Below are positions 1 through 8,331 of a stretch of 64,000 nt of DNA, piece by piece (the first letter of the stretch is position 1; each line of letters begins with the position of its first letter). Origin of the DNA: Nevskia sp035651715 (GTDB lineage Bacteria > Pseudomonadota > Gammaproteobacteria > Nevskiales > Nevskiaceae); the NCBI GenBank assembly GCA_035651715.1, contig DASRFD010000015.1:1-64000 (forward strand), read 5' to 3'. A program made the translations under genes and the position numbers. The notes under the pieces are model-generated. The model searched no databases. It saw only the letters and a list, made by a program, of their open reading frames with translations, and was not told where the DNA came from.

Positions 1-1
1 C

Positions 2-772
2 CTGGACCAGTGGTTCAGCCTGGGCGTGCCGCTGGGCGATACGCCCTGGCCGTTCGCCATCCGCAACCTGGCGATCTCCGGCATCGTCTCGCTGCTCCTG
101 CTGCGCTACTTCTGGGAGCGCCACCAGTGGCAGGAGCAGTCGCGGGCCGAGTTCGAGGCGCGCTACCTGGCCCTGCAGGCGCGCATCCGCCCGCATTTTT
201 TGTTCAATTCCCTCAACAGCATCGCCGAGCTGATCGGTACCAAGCCGGACAAGGCCGAGGAGATGGTGGTGGACCTGGCCGACCTGTTCCGGGTCAGCCT
301 GGATTCGCGCCAGCGCCTGGTGACGATGCGCGAGGAGATCGAGGTGGTGAAGGGCTACCTGCGGATCGAGGAGATCCGGCTCGGCGGCAAGCTGCTGATC
401 AACTGGGAGGTCACCGACGAGGCGCTGGACGCCGAGATGCCGCGCCTGATCCTCCAGCCCCTGGTGGAAAACGCAGTGCACCATGGCGTCTCAAGGCTGC
501 GCGCCCGCGGTATGCTGCACGTCACCGGCCGCCGCGAGGGCAGCTACCTGGTGGTGGACGTGGAGAACCCGCTGCCGCCGGAGGAAGCCGAGCCGCACAC
601 CGAGGGGACAGGAACCGCCGTGAACAATATCGCGCAGCGTATTAAGCTCATCTACGGAGATCGTGCCAAACTGATCCTGGGGCAGGATCAGGGCGAGTTC
701 GGCCCCTTCTTTCGGGCACGGCTGAGGCTGCCGTTCGTACAGCACAGCGGAGAGGCAGGAGAAGCCGCATGA
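2..772 (+). CDS. algZ: AlgZ/LytS-type sensor histidine kinase, 5'-truncated by window edge
   Basis: The reading frame is open from base 2, so the N-terminus with most membrane segments lies outside the window; 256 residues are visible. They show the end of a transmembrane segment (about nt 56-118), then a His_kinase (PF06580) segment with the phosphoacceptor region RPHFLFNSLNS, histidine codon at nt 194-196, and a C-terminal HATPase with the N-box LVENAVHHG and a glycine-rich box containing GTGTAVNN. This is the short kinase class that pairs with LytTR regulators, here the overlapping gene downstream (ATGA overlap at 769-772). In pseudomonads AlgZ/FimS-AlgR control alginate and type IV pili; whether that holds here is not shown. 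The symbol rests on the neighbouring algR-hemC order. Confidence 0.9.
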   Translation: MDQWFSLGVPLGDTPWPFAIRNLAISGIVSLLLLRYFWERHQWQEQSRAEFEARYLALQARIRPHFLFNSLNSIAELIGTKPDKAEEMVVDLADLFRVSLDSRQRLVTMREEIEVVKGYLRIEEIRLGGKLLINWEVTDEALDAEMPRLILQPLVENAVHHGVSRLRARGMLHVTGRREGSYLVVDVENPLPPEEAEPHTEGTGTAVNNIAQRIKLIYGDRAKLILGQDQGEFGPFFRARLRLPFVQHSGEAGEAA

Positions 773-1536
773 GAGTGGTGATCGTCGACGACGAACCCCT
801 GGCGCGGGAACGCCTGCGCCGCCTGATTGCCGAGTTCCCCGGCTACGAAGTGGTGGGCGAGGCCGGCGACGGCGAAGGCGCCCTGGAGGTGATCCGCGAA
901 GAGGAGCCGGACGTGGTGCTGCTCGACGTGCGCATGGGCATGGTCGACGGCCTGCAGGTGGCGCGCGCCATCACCGAGGAGGAGATGCCGCCGGCCATCA
1001 TCTTCATCACCGCCTACCCCGAGCACGCGCTGTCGGCGTTCGACGCCCAGGCCGACGCCTACCTGCTCAAGCCGGTGCGCAAGGAGAAGCTGCGCGAGGC
1101 GCTGCAGCGCGTGCGCAAGCTGTCGCGCGCGCAGAAGCCGGTGGCCGGCGCCGCGCCCAGCGCCCGGCCCAAGCGCGAATTCGTGCTCGCCACCACCCGC
1201 GAGGGCCTGGTGCGCGTGCCGGTGGACGACATCGTCTACTTCCTCGCCGACCAGAAGTACACCACCGTCTGCCACCTGCACGGCGAGGTGCTGATCGAGG
1301 AGTCGCTGAAGACGCTGGAGGACGACTTCTCGCCCTGGTTCCTGCGGGTGCACCGCAAGGCCCTGGTGGCGACCCGCTTCATCGCCGGCCTGGAGCGCGG
1401 CAAGACTGACGAATCGCAGCACTGGCTGAAGGTGCGCCATGCCCCGACGCTGCTGCCGGTGAGCCGGCGCCGCCTGGCCGAGGTGCGCCGCTTCCTGACC
1501 GACGACGGCGGCGAGGACGACGAGGAGAAGCTGTAG
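769..1536 (+). CDS. algR: LytTR-family response regulator, AlgR-like
   Basis: 255 residues. The N-terminal receiver domain (about 1-118) has the acidic pair D7/D8, phosphoacceptor D53 (LLDVR), T81 and K101 (LLKPV). The C-terminal LytTR DNA-binding domain (about 142-245) includes VYFLADQKYTTV and the LRVHRKALVA segment typical of the family. The start codon overlaps the stop of the histidine-kinase gene by four bases, so the two are translationally coupled partners. The gene precedes hemC, as algR does in pseudomonads and xanthomonads. Function: cytoplasmic transcription factor activated by phosphorylation; targets cannot be read from this window. Confidence 0.93.
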   Translation: MRVVIVDDEPLARERLRRLIAEFPGYEVVGEAGDGEGALEVIREEEPDVVLLDVRMGMVDGLQVARAITEEEMPPAIIFITAYPEHALSAFDAQADAYLLKPVRKEKLREALQRVRKLSRAQKPVAGAAPSARPKREFVLATTREGLVRVPVDDIVYFLADQKYTTVCHLHGEVLIEESLKTLEDDFSPWFLRVHRKALVATRFIAGLERGKTDESQHWLKVRHAPTLLPVSRRRLAEVRRFLTDDGGEDDEEKL

Positions 1537-1548
1537 CCGTTCTTCGTG

Positions 1549-1628
1549 GTCGGCTGTCGGTTGCCGGTAAAATCGGCCGGAAGGCGGGCTTCTTGCTGCT
1601 GCTGACAACCGACGACTCATCACCGACA
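1549..1628. repeat. imperfect inverted repeat between algR and hemC
   Basis: The algR-hemC gap contains GTCGGCTGTCGGTTG (1549-1563) and, further on, CAACCGACGACTC and ACCGACAAC (1606-1628), which are its inverted words with a bulge. A TAAAAT hexamer at 1568-1573 between the arms is a possible -10 element for hemC. This kind of low-complexity word hairpin is common between genes in xanthomonad-like genomes; its role is unknown. Confidence 0.5.
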
Positions 1629-1636
1629 ACTGCCTC

Positions 1637-2566
1637 ATGCGCATCGCCACCCGCGAGAGCCCCCTGGCCCTTTGGCAGGCCCGCCACGTGCAGGCCCTGC
1701 TGCAACGCGCCCATCCCGGCCTCGCCGTGGAGCTGGTGCCGATGACCACCGCCGGCGACCAGCTGCTCGACCGCAGCCTTGCCACCGTCGGCGGCAAGGG
1801 CCTGTTCGTCAAGGAACTGGAGGCGGCCATGCTGGAAGGCCGGGCCGACCTGGCGGTGCACTCGATGAAGGACGTGCCGGCGCAGCTGCCGCCGGGCCTG
1901 TGCCTGTCCGCCTTCCTGCCGGGCGAGGATCCGCGCGACGCCCTGGTTTCCAACCGCTATGACAGCCTGGCGGCGCTGCCGCCCGGCGCCGTCGTCGGCA
2001 GCTCCAGCCTGCGCCGCCAGGCCCAGCTGCGCGCGCTGCGGCCGGACCTGCAGCTGCGCGAGCTGCGCGGCAACGTCGGCACGCGCCTGCGCAAGCTCGA
2101 CGAGGGGCAGTACGACGCCATCCTGCTGGCCCACGCCGGGCTGCTGCGCCTGGGGCTGCAGGGGCGCATCCGCGAGAGCTTCGCCGTCGACCGCTTCATT
2201 CCGGCGGTGGCGCAGGGGGTGATCGGCATCGAGTGCCGCGCGGACGACGCCGCCACCCGCGCCCGGCTGGAGCCGCTGCACGATGCCGCCGCCGCCACCC
2301 GCCTGGCCGCCGAGCGCAGCCTCAACGCCCGCCTCGGCGGCGCCTGCACCGTGCCCGTGGCCGGGCACGCCCGCCTCGACGGCGCGCGGCTGCGGCTGGA
2401 AGCCCTGGTGGCGGCGCCGGACGGCCAGCGCGTGGTGCGCGGCGCCCTGGAAGGCCCCGCGGCGGAAGCCGCCGCACTCGGCCGGCGCCTGGCCGAACAG
2501 CTGCTCGACGCCGGCGCGCGCGAGATCCTCGCCGGCCTGGGGATTGCCACGGAGGACCGGACATGA
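1637..2566 (+). CDS. hemC: Hydroxymethylbilane synthase (porphobilinogen deaminase)
   Basis: 309 residues, the normal family length. It polymerises four porphobilinogen molecules into hydroxymethylbilane in tetrapyrrole synthesis. Visible hallmarks are the N-terminal RIATRESPLALWQA segment, the catalytic HSMKDVP loop (75-81), the arginine-rich GSSSLRR (121-127) and LRGNVGTRLRKL (143-154) segments, and the dipyrromethane-cofactor cysteine C237 in LGGACTVPVAGHA. Its stop overlaps the hemD start (ATGA at 2563-2566). It heads a hemC-hemD-hemX-hemY run, so one transcript is likely. Confidence 0.97.
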   Translation: MRIATRESPLALWQARHVQALLQRAHPGLAVELVPMTTAGDQLLDRSLATVGGKGLFVKELEAAMLEGRADLAVHSMKDVPAQLPPGLCLSAFLPGEDPRDALVSNRYDSLAALPPGAVVGSSSLRRQAQLRALRPDLQLRELRGNVGTRLRKLDEGQYDAILLAHAGLLRLGLQGRIRESFAVDRFIPAVAQGVIGIECRADDAATRARLEPLHDAAAATRLAAERSLNARLGGACTVPVAGHARLDGARLRLEALVAAPDGQRVVRGALEGPAAEAAALGRRLAEQLLDAGAREILAGLGIATEDRT

Positions 2567-3312
2567 GCCTTGCCGGACTGTGCGTGATGGTGACGCGCCC
2601 CGCCCACCAGGCGCAGGCGCTCGCCGACCTGCTGCAGCAGGCCGGGGCACGGGTCGAGCTGCTGCCGCTGCTGGCGATCGCGCCGATGCCCGACGCCGCC
2701 GCGATCCGCGCGCGGATGCAGGAAGCGCGCGGCTGGGACAGCTGGATCTTCACCAGCGCCAACGCCGTGCGCTACGCCGCCAGGCTCGACCACGGCCCCT
2801 GGCCGGCGCTGGCCGCCGCCGGCGCCGCCACCGCCGCCGCGCTGCGCGAGGCCGGCCACCAGGCCGCCACGGTGCCCGACCGCCAGGACGGCGCCGCCGG
2901 CCTGCTGGGCGACCCGGGCTTCGCCGAGATCGCCGGGCGGCGCATACTGATCGTCACCGGCGAGAACACCCTGCCGGACCTGGCCGAGGGGCTGCGGGCG
3001 CGCGGCGCCCGGGTCGAGACCGTTGCGGTGTACCGCCGCACGCCGGTGCAGCATCCGGAGGCGCGGGTGGCGGCGGCGATCACCGCCAGCGACGTGGCCA
3101 TCGTCTCCAGCGCGGAGGCCCTGGCCAACCTGGTGCGCCTGACGCCTTCGGCGGTGCGGCCGCTGCTGCTGCCACTGCAATTGGTGCTGCCGTCGCAGCG
3201 TGTGGTAGAAAAAGCCCGCGAGGCGGGCTTCACCCAGCCGCCCCTGCTGCCGGCGCGGGTCTCCGACGCGGCATACGTCGAATTGCTGGAACGCTGGCGC
3301 CGGGCTCGTTAA
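2563..3312 (+). CDS. hemD: Uroporphyrinogen-III synthase
   Basis: 249 residues from the ATG that overlaps the hemC stop. The same frame is open further upstream, but that part only shadows hemC. HemD cyclises hydroxymethylbilane with inversion of ring D. The family diverges strongly; support comes from the N-terminal VMVTRPAHQAQALADLLQQ segment, the internal WIFTSANAV segment (binding cleft), the RRILIVTGENTLPDLAEGL segment at the second-domain start, and VYRRTP. Position directly after hemC and before hemX makes the call firm. Confidence 0.95.
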   Translation: MSLAGLCVMVTRPAHQAQALADLLQQAGARVELLPLLAIAPMPDAAAIRARMQEARGWDSWIFTSANAVRYAARLDHGPWPALAAAGAATAAALREAGHQAATVPDRQDGAAGLLGDPGFAEIAGRRILIVTGENTLPDLAEGLRARGARVETVAVYRRTPVQHPEARVAAAITASDVAIVSSAEALANLVRLTPSAVRPLLLPLQLVLPSQRVVEKAREAGFTQPPLLPARVSDAAYVELLERWRRAR

Positions 3313-3325
3313 CCACCATTGATCC

Positions 3326-4372
3326 ATGACCGACACTGAAGCATCCCCCGCGGTCCCGCGGCGCTCGCCCTGGGGCCTGCTGGCCCTGGTGCTGACCCTG
3401 GCCCTGACCGCCGGCGTCGCCACCGTGGGCTGGCGCCTGTGGCACGCCAGCCACAACACCGAGGAAAGCGTGGCGGCGCAGGAAGCCTTGCTGATCCGCC
3501 TCAGCCGCCAGCTCGGCGATGCGCAGAGCAGCATCGAGCAGCTGCGCGAACGCCAGTCCGACCTGATGGATGGACTGCACCAGGCGGCCGACGACGTGGC
3601 CAAGCTGCAGAACCGCGCCGACGAGTCCGAGCAAGTGGTGGCGCACCTGTCCGCCGACATCAAGGGTGGCCGCACCCGCGCCCAGCTGATGGCGGTGGAG
3701 CAGGTGTTGCTGATGGCCAACGACCGGGTGCAGCTGGCCCATGACGCGCGCGGCGCCAGCGCCGCGCTGCAGGTGGCCGAGCAGCGCCTGTCGGCGCTGG
3801 CCGAGCCGCGCCTGTTCGAGGTCCGCAAGGCGGTGGCGGACGAGCGCGCCGCGCTGCTGGCGGTGCCGGCGGCCGATCGCGCCAGCGCCGCGCTCAACCT
3901 GTCCGGCCTCATCGCCCGCGCCGACAGCCTGCCGCTGCGCCAGCACCCGGTGGTCAAGCCGGTGGCCGCGGCCGCGCCGGCGGCGCCGCAGGAGTTCCAG
4001 CAGGGCTGGACCGGGCGCGGCTGGGCCTCGCTGCGCGAGATGTTCGCGCACGTCTTCATCGTGCAGCGCACCGACAAGCCGGTGGACCGCCTGCTGCCGC
4101 CGGAGCAGGAGAACCTGGTCAAGCAGCTGCTGGCGCTGAAGCTGGAGTCGGCCCGCGCCGCGCTGCTGCTCGGCGACACCGCCAGCTTCCGCGGCGCGCT
4201 GGAGTCGGCGATGCAGTGGCTGGCCGACTACTACCGTCCCGAGGACCCGACGGTCAGCGCGGCGCGCGCCGAGCTGGAGCGCCTGCACGGCCTGGAGCTG
4301 GACCCGCCGCTGCCGGACCTGAGCCGCAGCGTCGGCCTGCTGCGCGCCTATCTCGACGCGATGCCGAGGTGA
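3326..4372 (+). CDS. hemX: HemX-like inner-membrane protein (uroporphyrinogen-III C-methyltransferase-related family)
   Basis: 348 residues. There is one transmembrane helix at about 16-38 (GLLALVLTLALTAG), followed by a coiled coil (about 45-110, rich in Q, E, R and L heptads), then a helical periplasmic or cytoplasmic domain with the family sequences VEQVLLMANDRVQLAHDA and FVIQRT-like VFIVQRTDKPVDRLLPPEQ. The HemX family (PF04375) is often labelled uroporphyrinogen-III methylase but lacks the methylase fold; its exact role in haem synthesis is unproven. It sits 13 bases after hemD and ahead of hemY. Confidence 0.9.
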   Translation: MTDTEASPAVPRRSPWGLLALVLTLALTAGVATVGWRLWHASHNTEESVAAQEALLIRLSRQLGDAQSSIEQLRERQSDLMDGLHQAADDVAKLQNRADESEQVVAHLSADIKGGRTRAQLMAVEQVLLMANDRVQLAHDARGASAALQVAEQRLSALAEPRLFEVRKAVADERAALLAVPAADRASAALNLSGLIARADSLPLRQHPVVKPVAAAAPAAPQEFQQGWTGRGWASLREMFAHVFIVQRTDKPVDRLLPPEQENLVKQLLALKLESARAALLLGDTASFRGALESAMQWLADYYRPEDPTVSAARAELERLHGLELDPPLPDLSRSVGLLRAYLDAMPR

Positions 4373-4376
4373 GGCC

Positions 4377-4483
4377 CGTGAGGCGAGAGGCGGCGGGACA
4401 GCGGCGCAAGGGAATCCGCGAGGCGGGAGCCGGCCGGCGGCGGGGGCGGAAGCGGGAGACCGCTTCCTGCCTCGTGCCTCACG
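4377..4483. repeat. nested inverted repeats in the hemX-hemY gap
   Basis: CGTGAGGCGAGAGGC (4377-4391) pairs with GCCTCGTGCCTCACG (4469-4483) with two mismatches. Inside lies a perfect 8-bp hairpin GGAAGCGG-GAGA-CCGCTTCC (4448-4467). The head CGTGAGGCGA(A/G)AGGCGGC recurs after mscL at 6161-6181. It is probably a dispersed intergenic element rather than an operon terminator, because hemY follows in the same direction and no T-run is present. Confidence 0.55.
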
Positions 4484-4496
4484 GATCGGCCGCGTC

Positions 4497-5678
4497 ATGA
4501 TCCTGCTCCTGCTGGTCCTCCTGGTCTTCGTCGCGGGCGCGGCGACCATCATGCTGCTGCACCCCGACGCCGGCTACGTGCTGATCAACTACGGTCCCTG
4601 GGTGGTGGAAACCTCGCTGGCGGTGCTGGTGATCGGCGTCGGCCTGTGGTTCCTGCTGGTCTACCTGGTGCTGCGCCTGCTCGGCGCCACCATCCGCCTG
4701 CCCGGCAGCGTGCGCGAGGCGATCGACCGCCGCCGCCAGGACCGCGCCCGCGATTCCTTCGAGGCCGGCCTGCTCAATCTGTTCGAGGGCAACTGGAAGC
4801 GCGCCGAGGTGGAGCTGCTGCGCCGCGCCGGCGATCATCGCGCCACCCATCTCAACTATCTCGCCGCGGCACGCGCGGCGCAGCGCCAGGGTGCCATCGA
4901 CCGGCGCGACCAGTACCTGCGCCTGGCGGCGATCAACCGGCCCGAGCACGAATTCGCCACCCTGCTGTCGGCCGGCGACCTGCAGCGCAAGCGCGGCGAC
5001 TACGCCGCCGCCCGCGCCACCGCGCTGCGCCTGCGCGAGCGCGATCCGAACCATCCGTTCGCGGTGGAGCTGCTGGCCGAGAGCCTGGCCGCCCTGGGCG
5101 AATGGGAGCCGCTGCGCCAGCTGCTGGCCGAGCCGGTGGCGCGGGCCGCGCTGGATCCGCCGCGCTACGACGCGCTTTCGGTGCGGAGCCTGGAGCAGCT
5201 GATGCAGGCGGCGATCGCGGCGGCGCGGCTGGACCAGCTCAAGGCGCTATGGGACGGCGCGCCGGCCTACCAGGGCAATGCCGCGCTGCGCCTGGTCTAC
5301 GCCCGCGGCCTGGCGCGCCTCAACGCCGACGCCGAGGCCCTGGCCCTGGTGGCGCAGACCCTGGCGCGCGAATGGGATGCGCCGCTGGCGCAGCTCTACG
5401 GCGGCCTGCACGCCAACGACACGGTGGCCCAGCTCGCCACGGTGGAGCAGTGGCTGATGCAATACGGCGACAAGCCGGAGCTGCTGCAGGTGGCCGGCCG
5501 CGTCTGCCTGAGCAACAAGCTGTGGGGCAAGGCGCGCAGCTACCTCGAGGCGGGCCTGGCCGCGGCGCCCACCGCGCAGGGCTACCTCGATCTGGCGCGC
5601 CTGTGCCAGGACACGCAGCAACCCGAGGAGGCGGCGCGCTACTACCGCCAGGGGCTGGAACTGGCCACCGGCGCGTAA
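4497..5678 (+). CDS. hemY: HemY-like TPR membrane protein
   Basis: 393 residues. Two N-terminal transmembrane helices (about 2-21 and 38-63) precede a long helical region with TPR-like repeats (for example FEAGLLNLFEGNWKRAEVEL and YLEAGLAAAPTAQGYLDLA). This is the proteobacterial HemY_N/TPR protein of the hem operon, not the protoporphyrinogen oxidase that shares the symbol in Bacillus. Its molecular role is unresolved. The ATG follows a 124-bp gap filled by hairpins. Confidence 0.9.
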   Translation: MILLLLVLLVFVAGAATIMLLHPDAGYVLINYGPWVVETSLAVLVIGVGLWFLLVYLVLRLLGATIRLPGSVREAIDRRRQDRARDSFEAGLLNLFEGNWKRAEVELLRRAGDHRATHLNYLAAARAAQRQGAIDRRDQYLRLAAINRPEHEFATLLSAGDLQRKRGDYAAARATALRLRERDPNHPFAVELLAESLAALGEWEPLRQLLAEPVARAALDPPRYDALSVRSLEQLMQAAIAAARLDQLKALWDGAPAYQGNAALRLVYARGLARLNADAEALALVAQTLAREWDAPLAQLYGGLHANDTVAQLATVEQWLMQYGDKPELLQVAGRVCLSNKLWGKARSYLEAGLAAAPTAQGYLDLARLCQDTQQPEEAARYYRQGLELATGA

Positions 5679-5682
5679 ACCT

Positions 5683-5700
5683 TGACAGCCTTCGCTGTCA
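5683..5700 (+). terminator. short hairpin just after hemY
   Basis: Perfect 7-bp stem TGACAGC-CTTC-GCTGTCA lies 5 bases after the hemY stop. No T-run follows, so it may be a weak or Rho-assisted terminator or an mRNA 3'-end stabiliser closing the hem run before mscL. A TAAAAT at 5719-5724 could be the mscL -10. Confidence 0.4.
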
Positions 5701-5758
5701 CGATCGGCCGCGGCCGGCTAAAATCGCCCTTCCGCCGCCACCCGCAGGGAGTCGCACC

Positions 5759-6163
5759 ATGAGCATGCTGAAGGAGTTCCGGGAATTCGCCATGAAAGGC
5801 AACGTCGTCGATCTCGCGGTGGGCGTGATCATCGGCGGCGCCTTCGGCAAGATCGTGTCCTCGCTGGTCGCCGACGTGTTCATGCCGGTGCTGGGCCTGA
5901 TCACCGGCGGCATCAATTTCTCCGACATGGCGATCACCCTCAAGGCCGCCTCCGCCGACGGCAAGACTCCGGCGGTGCTGCTGGCCTACGGCAAATTCCT
6001 GCAGAACACCTTCGATTTCATCATCGTCGCCTTCGCCATTTTCCTGCTGGTCAAGGGCATCAACTCGCTCAAGCGCAAGCAGGAGGCCGCGCCCGCCGCG
6101 CCGCCGGCGCAGGAAGTGCTGCTCACCGAAATCCGCGACCTGCTCAAGGCGCAGAAGTCGTGA
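5759..6163 (+). CDS. mscL: Large-conductance mechanosensitive channel
   Basis: 134 residues, normal for MscL, which opens on membrane tension to release solutes during hypo-osmotic shock. The N-terminal amphipathic helix MSMLKEFREFAMKGNVVDLA leads into TM1 with the pore-lining glycines VGVIIGGAFGKIVSSLV (about 21-37). A periplasmic loop precedes TM2 (FDFIIVAFAIFLLVKGIN, about 84-101), and a charged cytoplasmic bundle LLTEIRDLL ends the protein. The same frame is open far upstream but only as a shadow of hemY; the ATG at 5759 has GGGAG upstream. Confidence 0.97.
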   Translation: MSMLKEFREFAMKGNVVDLAVGVIIGGAFGKIVSSLVADVFMPVLGLITGGINFSDMAITLKAASADGKTPAVLLAYGKFLQNTFDFIIVAFAIFLLVKGINSLKRKQEAAPAAPPAQEVLLTEIRDLLKAQKS

Positions 6164-6254
6164 GGCGAAAGGCGGCAGGCGGCAGGCGCGACGGCGCCAG
6201 GCTCCGCCCGGCGGGTTTGTTCACTCTGCGTCGGCCGCTCCCCGCTCTCCCGGC
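6161..6254. repeat. purine-rich intergenic repeat after mscL (second copy of the hemX-hemY element head)
   Basis: CGTGAGGCGAAAGGCGGCAGG starts at the mscL stop and matches the head of the element at 4377-4397 with only a few differences. The remainder has tandem GGCAGGC words and ends at the next gene. No gene is visible in this gap. Confidence 0.45.
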
Positions 6255-7133
6255 ATGAGCCAGATCGAGACCCTGGACGTCGCCGACTGGGCTCCCGAGC
6301 CCGGCGAGGAGGAATCGCGGCGGCTCGCCGCCGCGCTGGAGGCGGGCAAGGTGCTGTTCCTGCCGCGCCTGCGCTTCGAACTGTCGCTGCAGGAGAAGCG
6401 CTTCCTCGACCCGCGCTGGTCGGACCGCAAGGCCAAGAACATCAGCTACGATCCGGCCAGCACCGCGATCAAGGGCGCGCAGGGCAATCTCTCCGACCTG
6501 GAAGACCTGCGCCGCCTGGTGGAGCGGTTCCACCAGCGCGCCACCGGGCTGATCCGGCACTTGCTGCCGCACTACACCGCGCACCTGCGGCTGGCGCGCG
6601 CCAGCTTCCGCCCGATGCCGGTGCAGGGGCGCGCCGGTTCCTGGCGCAAGGACGACAGCCGCCTGCACGTCGACGCCTTTCCCTCGCGGCCCAACCGCGG
6701 CGAGCGCATCCTGCGCGTGTTCGCCAACGTCAACCCGCGCGGCGAGCCGCGCACCTGGCGTGTCGGCGAGCCTTTCGCCGACCTGGCGCGGCGCTTCCTG
6801 CCGCAGATCAAGCCGCCGCCGCCGGGCTCGGCGGCGCTGCTCGACGCGCTGCGCATCACCAAGTCGCGGCGCAGCGAGTATGACCACATCATGCTGCAGC
6901 TGCACGACCGCATGAAGGCGGACCTGGACTACCAGCGCAACGCGCCGCAGCAGACCATGCCGTTTCCGGCGCAGAGCGTCTGGGTCTGCTTTTCCGACCA
7001 GACTTCGCACGCCGCAATGGGCGGGCAGTACCTGTTCGAGCAGACCCTGCACCTGCCGGTGGACGGGCTCTACGATCCGCAGAGCGCGCCGCTGCGGGTG
7101 CTGGAGCAGCTGCGCGGCCGCGCCCTGGTCTGA
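6255..7133 (+). CDS. kdoO: 3-deoxy-D-manno-oct-2-ulosonic acid (Kdo) hydroxylase, Fe(II)/2-oxoglutarate-dependent
   Basis: 292 residues. KdoO (PF11004) hydroxylates C3 of the outer Kdo sugar of lipopolysaccharide at the inner membrane. The metal-binding H-x-D is H138-V139-D140 in SRLHVDAFPSRPNRG, the distal histidine is probably H252 in SDQTSHAAMGGQY, and the family segment RILRVFANVNPRGEPR follows the first motif. The substrate-side segment FLDPRWSDRKAKNISYDP is also typical. It sits alone between mscL and a small lipoprotein gene. The symbol is by family; activity in this strain is inferred. Confidence 0.88.
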   Translation: MSQIETLDVADWAPEPGEEESRRLAAALEAGKVLFLPRLRFELSLQEKRFLDPRWSDRKAKNISYDPASTAIKGAQGNLSDLEDLRRLVERFHQRATGLIRHLLPHYTAHLRLARASFRPMPVQGRAGSWRKDDSRLHVDAFPSRPNRGERILRVFANVNPRGEPRTWRVGEPFADLARRFLPQIKPPPPGSAALLDALRITKSRRSEYDHIMLQLHDRMKADLDYQRNAPQQTMPFPAQSVWVCFSDQTSHAAMGGQYLFEQTLHLPVDGLYDPQSAPLRVLEQLRGRALV

Positions 7134-7305
7134 ACAGGCGGGCTTCCCACGCTAAGGCGCCGGAGCGCAAGGCGTGCAAAGGATGCCCGCGAACGGGCCG
7201 GTCGGGGCCAGGGCGGATCATCCCGCGCCGTCCTTGCCGCGGCCTTTGCCCGTCCCGGCCTCTTTGCGTGACACTGCTGTTTTCGGCGGATTCGTGGAGA
7301 TCGCC

Positions 7306-7773
7306 ATGCGCTCGACAGCGGCTGCCTGCCTTCTCGCATTCATGCTTGCCGCCTGCGGCGATCCGGCCGCGGCGCAGGCCGCCGCAGCGGCCAGGCTGCT
7401 CGAAACCGACCGCGCCTTCGCCGCCCAGTCGCTGGACCAGGGCACCGCCGCCGCGTTCTACGCCCGCATGAGCGAAGACGCGATTCAGCTGCCAGCCAAT
7501 GCGCCGGCGGTGCAGGGCAGCCGGCGCATCCGCGACCGCCTGGAGTCGCTCGGCCTGCAGGTGCTGGAGTGGACGCCGCGCCAGGCCGAGGTCTCGCGCG
7601 GGCTCGACCTGGGCTGGACCTGGGGCGAATGGCGGCTGTTGCAGTCCGCCGCCTCGCGCCAGGTGCTGGCGCACGGCAAATACCTCAACGTATGGAAGCG
7701 CGGCGCGGACGGCAGCTGGAAACTCGCCGCCGACATCGGCAACCAGGCCGACGCCGATTCCGCGCCGCCCTGA
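7306..7773 (+). CDS. SnoaL/DUF4440-like lipoprotein
   Basis: 155 residues from the ATG at 7306, chosen because it gives a lipoprotein signal peptide (AAACLLAFMLAACGDP) with lipobox LAAC, cysteine at residue 17. The mature part is an NTF2-like fold of the DUF4440 type: an N-terminal helix (LLETDRAFAAQSLDQGTAAAF), a central segment IQLPANAPAVQGSRRIRDRL and a C-terminal YLNVWKRGADGSWKLAADI strand pair. Such proteins are secreted or outer-membrane-tethered with no common activity, so no substrate can be named. The frame extends upstream to 7174 without a signal sequence. Confidence 0.8.
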   Translation: MRSTAAACLLAFMLAACGDPAAAQAAAAARLLETDRAFAAQSLDQGTAAAFYARMSEDAIQLPANAPAVQGSRRIRDRLESLGLQVLEWTPRQAEVSRGLDLGWTWGEWRLLQSAASRQVLAHGKYLNVWKRGADGSWKLAADIGNQADADSAPP

Positions 7774-7918
7774 AAGTGCTGCGCCGGCAATTCCTTGCGG
7801 GCGGCGGGCCGGGCAGGAAGTTTTACCCACTCGCCGTGGCGCAGGCGGCGGACTACTGTGGCGTCCTGCCAAGCGGCGTGCACCGACAGTTGCCGGCGCG
7901 CGCTTCGATGAAGCCACG

Positions 7919-8197
7919 ATGAATATTGCCACCCTCAATACCGATCACATGTACGACCTGGCGCTCAAGGTCCAGTCCAAGGGCGACCTGGAGCGCTTCA
8001 TCGAGCACCTCGCCGACGACTACGAGGTCAATCACGAAGTCTGGGAAAACCACTCGGTACCTGATTTCCTGATGGCGCTGGCCGACTGCTCGCGCCGTTC
8101 CGGCGAGCGCGGCACCGGCAGCACCTCGCTGCATTCGACGCCGGAGTTCTGGCAGCACATGGCGCGGATGCTGTTGGGGGCGACGGTGCTGAGGTAA
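7919..8197 (+). CDS. DUF7660-like small acidic protein
   Basis: 92 residues, ATG at 7919. The sequence LERFIEHLADDYEVNHEVWENHSVPDFLMAL resembles DUF7660, a small family of unknown function (residues about 10-60). It is acidic, without signal peptide or membrane helix, and has a short basic tail. It stands alone between the DUF4440 lipoprotein and a convergent thioesterase gene. No function can be assigned. Confidence 0.65.
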   Translation: MNIATLNTDHMYDLALKVQSKGDLERFIEHLADDYEVNHEVWENHSVPDFLMALADCSRRSGERGTGSTSLHSTPEFWQHMARMLLGATVLR

Positions 8198-8237
8198 AGC
8201 GGCCGGTAGCTGGCGGCGTTTAGAGAGAGCCTGCCGG

Positions 8238-8266
8238 GCCAGCCCCGGCGCGCGCTCCGGGGCCGG
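8238..8266. terminator. GC-rich hairpin between convergent genes
   Basis: GCCCCGG (8242-8248) pairs with CCGGGGC (8257-8263), and the stem can extend outward into GGCC/GGCC with a mismatch. It lies between the plus-strand DUF7660 gene and the minus-strand thioesterase, the expected place for a bidirectional terminator. There is no T-run. Confidence 0.4.
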
Positions 8267-8331
8267 CCATCCTGACCGGCCTCACTCAGCCCTGGCGGTG
8301 AAAACCTTCGTGCGCCAGGCTGGCGAGCCCT

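Noticed and set aside
1957..4179. A 740-codon minus-strand frame opposite the hem genes
   Set aside because: It is a shadow of hemC, hemD and hemX, which have clear family motifs; the frame protein is Ala/Ser/Arg-rich without motifs.
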